Below, in pieces: positions 48,850 through 58,629 of a stretch of 64,000 bases of DNA; the first letter of the stretch is position 1, and every line of letters begins with the position of its first letter. Location of the stretch: NCBI GenBank assembly GCA_022113835.1, contig JAILWY010000011.1, positions 2,294,001 to 2,358,000 on the forward strand, read 5' to 3'. The position numbers and the translations under genes are program-made. This DNA is from Atopsyche davidsoni. Taxonomy: Eukaryota > Arthropoda > Insecta > Trichoptera > Hydrobiosidae. A model generated the notes under the pieces. That model saw only the letters and a list, made by a program, of their open reading frames with translations. It did not search any database and was not told the origin of the DNA.

Positions 48850-49270
48850 CTGATCAAAAACAATTTAATGCAAAAAGTTAGATGCATTCCTTCTTCTACA
48901 GATAAAATTTTTCTATTTCCTTTAAATTTACTTTTGATATGATAAATATGTGTTTTCTCGATTGAAGTTTAGGCATTTGGAGATAATTTTGACTGACGGG
49001 TCTACAACCCTTGGTATAGAATTATTTAAAAATTAAAAACATTGTTTTTGAAAAGTCGTCATTTTATCCAATTTTTATTTTACCTAGAAAAAGGACGTTG
49101 ATTAAAAAAACAATTTAAATTATATATATTTTTTTATATTCTGTAATAAAAAAATCAACCATTAATATAGACAAATAAAGTGACAATTGAATAACAGTAC
49201 AGTAGATTATTCGAAAAAATATTTTCTAAAATTATCAACAAAAAAAACTCGAAAATGTACTCATCCCCCT
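48850..49270 (-). repeat. AT-rich dispersed repeat, copy 4 of 5
   Basis: Reverse orientation: AATGCAAAAAGTTAGATGCA, TTCCTTCTTCTACAGA, TTTTTGAAAAGTCGTCATTT, GGACGTTGATTAAAA and AACTCGAAAATGTACTCATC. Confidence 0.7.
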
Positions 49271-49867
49271 TAAGGGAAGCGCATTTGTCGCATATTTTTT
49301 TTATCAAAATTCTGTTAGCCCCTCTAAACGTACTTATCCGAGAGTGGAAGATGGTGAATCAATGCAAAGTGGATCTTCGGAGACGTGCATCATGAAGACC
49401 AGGTCGAGCGACGAGCCAACCACGAGCAAGAGGGAAATGCGATACCGAGGGGACTTCTGAATAAGCATAATGCGTTTTATAGTTTAAAAGCAATACAGCT
49501 TGCATTAATACGATTTGTTTATGACGGGCTGTAATGGGAGCGTTTGAAAGAGCAGGATGCAGCAGTGGCGTGCGTGCGATGAAACGACGAGAAGGTTTCA
49601 TATAATAAATAATAAAATAAGGATACTTGTTGGATACCAGCCACGTTTCAAATGCATCGTTTTTTCGCATGGCTACTATCTCAAGAATCCAAGCATCAAT
49701 TCCCATGACATTTAATGAGTCTCCATGGATGAAATAATAACTTATAGAGTTGCGTGAAGCGCACGCCACTGGCGGTTTACGATTGAGTGCATGCACACAG
49801 AATCGTATAGGAGGGCGTCTTGCACCGATGGCTGAGCGACGCCTGACACGAATAGACCAGCAGCAAA

Positions 49868-50060
49868 GTCATCATATAAATACCAGACCAGTTTTATCGT
49901 CTGATGACGGGCCTTCGACTCCGGGGCGTGGCAGAATCAACAAAATATGCACATTTTTAATAAAAAAAAAAAAAAATTAAAAAAAACACCTTGATGAATT
50001 GCAAGCGCCACTGGAAAAAGTCCTTAAATTAATCGACAACAAATCACCGCTAAGATTTCA
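49868..50060 (+). repeat. Short dispersed repeat, copy 2
   Basis: Partner of 44618-44770; has an expanded A-run (49963-49977) in the middle. CTGATGACGGGCCTTCGACT lies in its head. Confidence 0.65.
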
Positions 50061-50194
50061 TTCATTCACATAAATGATGCTCAGTGGATATTTTATTTCA
50101 TATAAAGACTACAAACATACCTTCCAAATCAACACTATCAAGTATTGTAGTAAGGTATAAGAAGCGGATAATATTATTTAAGGCAGTTGCTTCC

Positions 50195-50725
50195 AGCCTT
50201 TTAATTACCTGGCGAAAACGTGTCATTTAATTAATTTAATTGTCACTTTATTTTTCTATGTCGAAAGTTGATTTTTTTTACAGAGTATTGAGAAAAGTAT
50301 AAATTTTACTTATATATTTTTTATTATAAAATTAACGTCCATTTTCAGGGTAAAATAAAATATTGAAGATGTTGAAAAATCGGATAAAATGACGACTTTT
50401 CAAAATTAAAGTTTGTTAAAGATTTTTTTTTTTTTAATTTTTAAAATAATATATCGCACAGGGTTTATATTTAATCTTTTAATGCCAATTGAAAAAAAGA
50501 CTTTTAAATGTTTAGGACTCTTGGAAAAGGGACATGACGAATCTCCAAATTCCTACATTTCAATCGGAACACATATTTATCATATAGTAAATTTGTAACG
50601 AATAAATAAATATTCTGTTCGGAAGAAGGGATGTATCAAACTTTTTGCATTAAAATTTTTTTGATTGGTGCAGTCGATTTTTCGCAAAGCGGACTAGAAT
50701 ATCAAAAAAACTCGATTATGGGATC
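50195..50725 (+). repeat. AT-rich dispersed repeat, copy 5 of 5
   Basis: ATTACCTGGCGAAAACGTGT, CTATGTCGAAAGTTGATTTT, CCATTTTCAGGGTAAAATAA, TGACGACTTTTCAAAA, TTCGGAAGAAGGGATGTATC and CGATTTTTCGCAAAGCGGAC, in the same order as copy 1. Confidence 0.8.
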
Positions 50726-51294
50726 TAGACTCTTAAGGAATGTCTAAAAAATCTGAAACTCTAATCGGAAATATTCCGAGCACTTGTTGAGTACCAGAAA
50801 ATAAACGACAGAGCAAATATGTTTTTTTTTCTTTTTACATTGTTAATGACCGAGTCTTTGTCGATTAGTATTTTTTTATGTCTTTCAATTTCCATTCTTC
50901 TTGAACTTGCGGACGTTTTTACCCACGCTGAGGGTATTGTTAGTCGGAAGTACTAATCGCAGTATAAGCCAGCGTTTATTGGTACGCGACATTCATGCGA
51001 CAATGACTACACGAAGAAAAATAATAAATAAATAAAATCACGCAGTAATGCACGGCACATGTGCACGCTTGTAACAATACGACTGTAATGGTTGTAAGTT
51101 ATTTAATAAATTATTTCACTTCCGTACAGAGTTACATCGCTCCTTGCTTCCAAGAACGAAGGCTCTGATAAATAACTCAAACACGTGTTTTTTGCTGCCG
51201 ACTGATGGCCAAATTCGGCATTTTTTTAGAGAACCAGCAGCCATAAGCTTTTTATGAAATTAATTTGAATTCTTGATTAGTCACAGAACCAAGG

Positions 51295-51335
51295 TGCTAT
51301 AACCAGGAGGTGTGGGTTCAAATCCCACATATTAG
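51295..51335 (+). repeat. SINE-like tRNA T-arm / B-box sequence
   Basis: ACCAAGGTGCTATAACCAGG then GTGTGGGTTCAAATCCCACA, a perfect T-arm (GTGGG/CCCAC around TTCAAAT). No full tRNA can be folded. Same family as 12005 and 55285. Confidence 0.55.
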
Positions 51336-51553
51336 CTGTTTATACATACAACACATAATCGTTCAACCAAGAGTGCGGACAATCGATTTTTTATGCGATT
51401 AGTTATGAGTTATGGCTAGAAACTGTTTGTAAGCGGTTTAACTTATGTATTATCGATTGAGTATTAAAAAAATACCATTGAATATAAATTATCACAAAGC
51501 AATCTAAAAAATTATGCATTTACGGCAATTGTGTTGTACATAAAATTCAGGTA

Positions 51554-51588
51554 TCGAAGATGGTCCCAGTACCGGGACTGAAACGTCG
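51554..51588 (+). ncRNA. Hammerhead-like hairpin motif, family A
   Basis: TCGAAGATGGTCCCAGTACC then GGGACTGAAACGTCG. GTCCC/GGGAC stem. The loop AGTACC is shared with the copy at 53361. Confidence 0.45.
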
Positions 51589-51599
51589 CATAACACCGT

Positions 51600-53090
51600 A
51601 TCTAACAACACATTGATATATAACGCCAATCTACTATAAAACGCCTTTGATACCATGAGTTTTGAAACGCGTGTATATAACTTATTAAAATAAAGCGACA
51701 GACGTTCAGCGGCGCCGCTTAAATTTCTAGCATTAATTTCGTTTTTCTATGGCTAATTATCGGTGTAATTAAATGATCATTTTTAATTATTAATTTGAAA
51801 GTCAATTCAGCACGAGGCGTTTAATTGTCACTTTCTGCGGTATATGACGCCGCCGTGAGAGAAGTTTTCTTATAATCCGTGGAGTCTTTATTAAAAAATA
51901 TAAGTAATTAGATCGGAGAGAATCTCATACTCGGTGCGCGCTGTCACAGTGGAGCGACGGCGTGAGAGACGATCTTATCGCCTAAAGACTAAACCATAAA
52001 AAAAACACCTAAAATAAAACCACGCGTACATTGGTTAATTGAAAATCAGTTTGTAAATGACCTTCATATATATTTTTTAAATTAATTAAAGCACATTTTT
52101 AATAAAAATATAATCGGCTTATATCATTGTTGAAACAGGTGTTCCTTGTATTATTAAATGATAGGATACATTATTTATTCACACTAACATAATTTCAGCA
52201 AAAACAACACTTGAATAAACACCATTCATATACGTGAGGCTTATTTTAAATAAACAGATTCCAATTTAAAAAAAAATACATGTCTAGAACACAAAATATA
52301 ATTGCTAACTGTCGAGCATATCACAGACTTTTGACAGTAGTTCTTGGTTTCATTATTCATTTGGACCTAAACTTTTTACATGCAAGATGAAAAATAAAAT
52401 TTTTTTATAATTAATTTCACCTCTATTATCGTCGCTACACTATGTTCCCAATATCGGTTTATTTTTGCTTCGGCATTCGTTCCCACGGATTATGTTCTAA
52501 GCAACAAAAAATGTTTAAAACAGCTGATATTTATCAGCATACATAATCACAACGTTTTGTTGAAAATGCACAGTTTCCCATACGTACAGCGAATGAAGCT
52601 GCCTACACACGCCGCGGCACAACCGACAACCGACAACGGTGTTCTTCTAGGCAAAACTATAAAATGTACATAAGGAGTTTAATGCCAATCGGTTGTCAGT
52701 TGCGTTGCAGCGTGTGCAGGCTGCTCGAGACAAATACGTAAAATATTTTTTTGATATATTCCATTCCTGTAATGACTGTAATAAAGTACAATTAGTCCAG
52801 CGTGCATCAAAATATGTAACTTAGTCGAATATTATACATGTCCTCAATTAATTTAATGTACTATTAACTTCACAATAAAATAATCTAATTCGATAATTTA
52901 ATCAATCGAATATTACTTATCATCGATTATTCGTTTTTGCCTATCATTAGTCTCAGTTTGATTATATTTTACAGTGCCTACAGAGGAATGGGAAAATAAA
53001 ATAACTTATTTAATATAATATATATATATATATATAGTAATACATAATCGATTATTCGATTGTTCCCATCATTAGTGCAAAGTACTGTTT
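51600..53090. other. AT-rich, no gene recognised
   Basis: Includes (TA)n at 53021-53036 and two direct copies of an ATCGATTATTCG..CATCATTAG end (52920-52940, 53045-53077), a small repeat also seen near 29905. Confidence 0.4.
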
Positions 53091-53092
53091 AC

Positions 53093-53240
53093 CTCGCAGG
53101 TGTCCAAGCGGAGGGGCCGGAGATGTCGCAACATTACCAAAGAGGCGAGAATCAAATAATATCGAGAACAATGCCATGCCATTTGCATTAATTTGCATTT
53201 CTCTCCATGGAAGATGGACGTTGCGCCACCGACAAGTGAC
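53093..53240 (-). other. Candidate exon between CAG acceptor and GAG|GTAAAC donor
   Basis: A GC-richer island on the minus strand lies between ACATCTTCAG and GAG|GTAAAC. Two frames are open across it (one contains RLFGNVATSPAPPLGHLR), so no frame can be chosen. It abuts a hammerhead-like motif at 53361-53400. It could equally be part of an unrecognised repeat. Confidence 0.22.
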
Positions 53241-53360
53241 CTGAAGATGTAACGCTAACGATGGCGAAAGCAAACCTCCCTATCGGATGGATGTGCCAAT
53301 ATCCCGATTCGAAACAGCAACACTGCGCTGAAACTCTTGTGATGTGCTGCGCTTATAGTT

Positions 53361-53400
53361 TCCGACGTTTCGGTCCCGGTACTGGGGGGCATCTTCGGGG
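53361..53400 (-). ncRNA. Hammerhead-like hairpin motif, family A
   Basis: The reverse complement: CCCCGAAGATGCCCCCCAGT, ACCGGGACCGAAACGTCGGA. Same loop and 3' part as 51554. Confidence 0.45.
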
Positions 53401-53518
53401 ATTTACGCATGCCCATTAGAATCCTTGAAGACTGTGGCATATTTCAGGGGAATATCCGAAATAATTGCCTCTCGCTAGGCAAGCCGGGATTGTGGGCTTG
53501 TATGGAAGCAACGCGATT

Positions 53519-53824
53519 ATATAGGGCAGGGGTCCCCAACCTTTTTGCACCCTAGAGCACATTTTAAAATGCCGATCTGGCGGCGGGCACCGTTTATTTT
53601 TTCAAAAGCAATGATATTTCGAAAATATTATATTGAAAGAATTATTATTTTGAAAATTATAACGATATAATTTATTTCGCTTATATTTCTCTGTTTAATT
53701 ACTAAATGTTATTTTTTTCATAACATTTTATTGTAAACATTTTTATCGTGGTCGCACAGCGGCGGGCACACGTAAAACGGCCATGGTGCCCGCGGGCATA
53801 GGGTTGGGGACCTCTGATATAGGG
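53519..53824. mobile_element. hAT-type MITE with perfect 8-bp TSD
   Basis: Element 53527-53816 (290 bp) between ATATAGGG (53519-53526) and ATATAGGG (53817-53824). TIRs CAGGGGTCCCCAACC and, reversed, CAGAGGTCCCCAACC, with subterminal GGCGGGCAC repeats. Noncoding. Confidence 0.92.
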
Positions 53825-54112
53825 TACAGGCGATCTGGACATTTTTTCATACTCTCCAATGGGGCGCGTTGGATATTTGACGACTGCCCAAGAGGGCGTA
53901 CAACTTTATGAAGGTGTTAATGACTAAATCGTGCATTCACTTTTTTTTGTTTCAGTTAACAATTCAAATTCGCTTTTTTCATTGTTTCCGGTCTGTAAAG
54001 CGCGAAGATCGCGGGCGCCTGCGGTGTCACAGAAAAATGGGTAAATTTGGGTAAACATACATTTTATTTTTATTTTTGCAGGTAGCTTTCAATGATGAAA
54101 TGTTCGCAGTAG

Positions 54113-54312
54113 GCCTCTTCAAGCAAACGACGTACTTCAGCTCCTTTTTTTTTTCAAGTTAAAGTAGAGAAGCAAAGCTTCCCGCAAAGGCTGTTTTTTT
54201 AGGAAAAAAACTCGACATCTTATTGCATTGCGATATATGTTGGTATTATGACTACATGTGTCGTTAGCGCCATCTATGTGTGAAACCTAAACACTTAGTT
54301 ACGCACCTAGTA
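54113..54312 (-). pseudogene. mariner 5' end, second copy
   Basis: GACTACATGTGTCGTTAGCG, CCATCTATGTGTGAAACCTA and TTACGCACCTAGTATATA repeat the end seen at 10530-10602. The coding start (reverse of CTTCCCGCAAAGGCTG) is kept for only about 100 bp with frameshifts and an enlarged T-run. Confidence 0.8.
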
Positions 54313-54894
54313 TATATATATATATATATACATAAACAAACATATCTGCATATAATTCGATTTCTTCTGAATTTTTAACATGACAAGGATGAAATAAATA
54401 AAAGACAAGACATGATCGAATCGAACTCGCGAAATCGAATCATCGATTAATTAATATTATTTATTAATACCAACGCTTGAGTGTGCGAAACAAGCATGCA
54501 TAGAACAGTATAATAGTTGATTTGATCAAAACATAATCGCAGCGAATTATGAACAGGTGATTAATGAATTATGTGTTTGGATCGAGTACTACTCGAATAA
54601 ATCTAAAAAAGCCGTTGAAAATCGAGGTTCGGACGATCGATCGGGATAGCATTCGCATAAAAACGATCCGTCGAGAATTGGGGTTTTTATAATAATTGGA
54701 AATTCGATTCGTAAGATATTCGCGAGAAATCCGTGGGATACGGAAGTTCAGATAATCGAAAAGTCGAGAGAGAGAAAAAATGTCGAATATTTTATAAAGA
54801 TTTCAAATAACACTATCGAACGTTTAAATAATATAATACAAGTCGATTAATGCATAACTTATTGGAATTAATATGTTTTTAAAGTGTCACTACA

Positions 54895-54995
54895 CTATTT
54901 ACCCCTTAGAAAACCATGAACACTAATTCAGCATAAATATATGCTTAGTGAGGTGGTCGCCAACCTTCTCTGAGAAAAAACACACAATGAAGAAG
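54895..54995 (+). mobile_element. LINE 3' terminus
   Basis: AAAACCATGAACACTAATTC, TGCTTAGTGAGGTGGTCGCC, AACCTTCTCTGAGAAAAAAC and a GAAGAAGAAAG tail. Confidence 0.6.
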
Positions 54996-55151
54996 AAAGG
55001 ATGTAAATTATGTTTATCATCAAAAAAATATTGATTATATTAATAAACATAATATACAGGCAAGTGATATTTTGTCATTTAAATATTTATGTCTTTTTTT
55101 TTATTGAACGTCAATCAGATGCGTATTTATTACCCATTACGGGTTTATTAT

Positions 55152-55389
55152 ATTATTACTAATATGATTAGGCACATTAGTTCATACATAGAAGATGATT
55201 TAAAGAAACTAACCCTTGTACTAACGAATCACTTCCGTTTATTGAGAATTTTTAACAATCATACTCTACATATGTAAGCCAGGGGATGTGGGTTCAAATC
55301 CCACACAAATCACGATGATATTTTTCTGAGAGTTTCTTTAAATCATCTTCTATGTGTGAACTAATGTGCCTAATCATATTGGTAATAAT
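55152..55389. repeat. Inverted repeat, 59-bp arms, around a SINE T-arm
   Basis: Arm 1 (55152-55210) and arm 2 (55331-55389) are complementary at all but two positions; a shared piece is TTAGGCACATTAGTTCA. The 120-bp loop contains GATGTGGGTTCAAATCCCAC, a tRNA-like T-arm. A transcript would form a long hairpin. Confidence 0.88.
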
Positions 55390-55784
55390 TTAAATATTTC
55401 TCATTGCACAATATACTTGCAAGAATATGTGACATTTCTCTTCCAAATAAATTGAAGAAGTCTCAATAACATGACGGTTTTGTGATTTGTCAAAAATGTT
55501 CAATTCTGTGAAATAATCAATAATATATGCTGTAACGAGAAAGTGACACAACCGGAATTTCGTATATTTTGTGTTTAATATGCACGATTCTTGAAAACGT
55601 CCGTAACGGGTATCGCAGCCCACTAAAGCTTTTTCTCACGAGAAGCGGTACGCACGCGAGCCACCCGAGCCGACCGGACAATGCGAATGTTCGCAGAAAA
55701 TCAAACACTACCTGTCGCCATTCAATAATGGGGTGATCCAGCGGTCGGCAAGCCCCGATCGGCGTAATACCTTGGATATAAGGA

Positions 55785-55915
55785 TATACCTTGAGTTTTG
55801 TAAGGATTCTATAATAATGCTTTTGGGCAGCAGCAATACGCAGACCTTCGAATTAGACACTACACTTTTCACCATAAGAAAACCATGAACAGACAAATAC
55901 TTCCAGTGAGATAAT
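55785..55915 (+). mobile_element. LINE 3' fragment
   Basis: TTTTGTAAGGATTCTATAAT, GGGCAGCAGCAATACGCAGA and ACCATGAACAGACAAATACT match 24155-24300. Confidence 0.65.
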
Positions 55916-56110
55916 CAAAGTTGTATGTCTTAATAAATGAGGTATGCATAAAATTAAACCACGACAATGACTGACGAACTTGATGGGAATAATTTTGCAT
56001 CTCCTTGAAGAGCTTGCGTTGTTGAATCAAAACCAATATGACGACTTCTCAATTTATTCTTGATAAGGGTTCAAGGTTGAAAACGTACCCAGGTGTTAAT
56101 AATCAAAATG

Positions 56111-56150
56111 TACCCGGGGCGGCCCGCGAGCCACGGTTTGGCGACCGCTG
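56111..56150 (-). mobile_element. hAT-type terminus, solitary
   Basis: The reverse complement reads CAGCGGTCGCCAAACCGTGG then CTCGCGGGCCGCCCCGGG, a typical hAT end. No second end was found. Confidence 0.5.
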
Positions 56151-56911
56151 GGTTAACCCAGACCGGCCAGGTACTCCACACTTCCCATCAAATAGCTTCC
56201 AGACCTATGTGATAATAAAAGTATGACTAAATATTTTTCCACTCGATACTGTGTCATGTTGATGCTTGTGACAATAAACTGTGAATCCAATTGGATAATA
56301 GACGAAATAAACAAACTGCTTTGCTATTTAGTGATAGCTTGTTAAATATTTCCAATAGTATGCCAATGTTTATGTATTTTATTTATAACACGTTCGATGT
56401 TGACACGAGCCCACGATTATGACAATAATATAACATCACAAGAAAGCCAAAATATCTCACGTGGGTAAACATCGCGGGTTCGAGAATAGTCGTCTTCGAC
56501 CAGCAGCCAGAATCACGATCCCAATCGAGGCACTGAACACATCGCTGGAGCACCGAGGAGTCCGAGCCACGGCACTCCCGGTCACTAGCCCTGGAGACCG
56601 AAGCACAATCCTTCACTTAGCACTCATATAGTATATCCAATCGTACAAAGCCGACTCAGCGCTTCGCCTGTCGAAAGTCTACAGCCGAAGATCGGTCGGT
56701 TTTTTTTTTTTAGTTAAATCAACAGGTAGGTAGGCGTAGGGGTCGGTCCCGGTGGCACGCGATGGGTTTGTAAATAACGAGATCGTGGAGTGGAACGCGG
56801 GGGAGTCCGCGGACGACGCACCAGCCGGCCGAGCAACGGAAACTGACTGAGCCGGACGGAGGCGCAGGGCCGGAGCTGGCGGCCGCCGTTGCCAGACCGG
56901 TCTGCCGGGGC

Positions 56912-57099
56912 GGGCGCGCGCCCATCACACCCGAAGCGCCCGGGCGTAGTTGCAATCTCGGACTTTTTATAGAAAAAAAAAAAAACTTTAAAACTCTTTG
57001 AACTACGGACTTTATTTTTTATTTGTTTTTTTTTTTTTATTTAAAATGTCCGAGATTGCACCTGCGCCTGGGCGCTTCAGGTGTGACGGGCGCGCGCCC
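56912..57099. repeat. Foldback element with GC-rich 57-bp arms
   Basis: Arms 56912-56968 and 57043-57099 start from GGGCGCGCGCCC and run to TGCAATCTCGGACNTTTT, with about six mismatches. The 74-bp loop is A- and T-rich. Very GC-rich arms contrast with the surroundings. Confidence 0.85.
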
Positions 57100-57139
57100 T
57101 TTTCCTTATTCCTCGACTCGTGTACGCACATTTGGCACG

Positions 57140-57370
57140 ATATGATATCGAGACGTCATCTCAAAAAACTTACGTGCTTATATTTTCTTCAAGCGACATC
57201 GTCTATATCACAATAAAATATTATAACAGATTTTAGAAATAACTCTTCATAGTATGTTTTGAAGAATTGAATTTGACAAAGTTGAGTGATGTGACACTGG
57301 CTTTAATATAGTTTTTTTTTTATTCGATATCAAGATGACCGGCGTGAGTAATGCATCTCAGCATCAAGCG
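57140..57370 (-). repeat. Third block of the ~110-bp satellite family
   Basis: CTTCAAGCGACATCGTCTAT, AACTCTTCATAGTATGTTTT, AATTGAATTTGACAAAGTTG and ATCAAGATGACCGGCGTGAG match 15656-15785 in order, with a 20-bp T-rich insertion near 57310. Confidence 0.8.
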
Positions 57371-57569
57371 CAGGGAGCTTGAGTTTTGACGCTCGGCTAT
57401 GCTCGCTGATAGCTAGAAAGGTAGGTCGCAGTGACGGGAGATGGTCACCCAAACGACTTGTTCTCTGTGCTGACCTTTATTGGGGCGGCCGAAGCCTTGT
57501 ATGCATAAAATATGAGTACATTGGAATGCCAAAAGTAAACACGATATTAACCCAAAGGGATTAACAACA

Positions 57570-57896
57570 CAGATGTTAATTTAACCCTGGGATTTTATCT
57601 GCACCTTCCTCGGGGAAAACACCTCTTAGCGGCTCTGTCAAACGATAAACAAAACAAATACACCGTCATAAACACAGAATTCACTTAAACGGGTAGTTCC
57701 CCATAGCACACCTGCAAATCTGCAGGTAATCCCTAGCACATCTGACATAAACATGTAGGCGGGCACCATAAAGCGTAAATTCCGAAGATTAAGTAAGTCG
57801 ACATCTGATACACCCGCTCTAATACGCACCTAGACTTCTTCTATAAAAAGTGCACTATGGCGACCTATAGTCGCCAACGGAGTAGAAAGGGTTAAG
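57570..57896. mobile_element. piggyBac-type MITE candidate
   Basis: The right end, GTCGCCAACGGAGTAGAAAG then GGTTAA at 57896, reads TTAACCCTTTCTACTCC in reverse. A TTAACCC also occurs near 57580 on the left. Related to 16395-16495. Boundary on the left is uncertain. Confidence 0.4.
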
Positions 57897-57904
57897 CTAT
57901 CATG

Positions 57905-57990
57905 ATTTTTTATTTCTGCTGCTCGTGAGTGGCTGCCATTCTGTACACTGAGCTTGCGTAAATGATCGTGGAAGAATGTAGGTAATGGGG
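57905..57990 (+). mobile_element. LINE fragment
   Basis: GCTCGTGAGTGGCTGCCATT, CTGTACACTGAGCTTGCGTA and GTAGGTAATGGGG match the head of the LINE fragments at 20.4 and 48.1 kb. Confidence 0.45.
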
Positions 57991-58188
57991 GTCACTATTT
58001 TGCAAGATTAATTATTTATTGATTAAGCCTTTACTTATCTAACTAGCAATTGAAATCACCTTAGATTTAAGAACTACAATTATTAAAAAAAAAAAAAACA
58101 AGTATGATCACCATTGTATATCGATGTGGACAATGGTAATCAGTGTGTGGGCAATGGTAATCAGCACATGTCGCACACATGATTTCAC

Positions 58189-58387
58189 CCAGTGCAATCT
58201 GCATGAGGCCAAAGCCCACAAGAAGTGCACCGGAACCACATTTCATTGTCTCGCGCGAATTCGCTGCATACAAGACACTGGTCACCGGGTCTTTTGCATC
58301 ATTATAAGTATCACTCGATTCCTGCAGTATTTGTTTCTTTACATTCTGAGGACCCACCTTCTGCGGCTTGCCATTCAAAACTTTAGC
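58189..58387 (-). CDS. Candidate internal exon, one membrane-like segment
   Basis: On the minus strand an excellent pyrimidine-rich acceptor (TTTAATTTAATTGTTAAG) precedes 58387, and a donor-like G|GTGAAA follows 58189. The 199-nt interval is open in one frame throughout and has balanced codons, unlike the AT-rich flanks. The peptide begins AKVLNGKPQKVGPQ, is hydrophilic for about 50 residues, then has a hydrophobic run (SGALLVGFGLMQIALG) cut by the donor. A polar N-terminus followed by the start of a first membrane helix with LLQLALG-like wording resembles tetraspan proteins such as sarcospan, but this is only a resemblance. The frame stays open beyond the donor into a repeated DYHCPH, so the exon end is not certain. 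The upstream coding exon was not found. Confidence 0.45.
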
Positions 58388-58572
58388 CTTAACAATTAAA
58401 TTAAATAAATAAAAATAGAGAAAATTGTTTTTTTTCTATAAATTAAAATATTTTTATAGCGCCAGTCTTCAGAATTTCGATGTTATAATTATTATTTAAA
58501 TAAAGTTAATACTTCGATGATATTTCACACTTATTTGTTGGTATTTTTAAAGAGACTATGTTCACCAAAAAT

Positions 58573-58625
58573 TCTGATTGAAAATGCCAACCTAGAAGGA
58601 TGGCGAAAACAGTCACAAAAAATAA
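58573..58625 (+). ncRNA. Hammerhead-like hairpin motif, family B
   Basis: CTGATTGAAAATGCCAACCT, AGAAGGATGGCGAAAACAGT, CACAAAAAATAAAAATTG. More diverged than the other copies. Confidence 0.35.
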
Positions 58626-58629
58626 AAAT

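Noticed and set aside
49359..49796. 145-codon minus-strand frame
   Set aside because: No motif, mixed composition, and no splice or start evidence. It could be chance.
55285..55310. Possible tRNA gene
   Set aside because: Only the T-arm is present. No acceptor, D or anticodon arm fits at normal distances.
56719..56955. GC-rich minus-strand frame as a gene
   Set aside because: Most of it borders or overlaps the foldback arm at 56912, and the composition alone explains the lack of stops.
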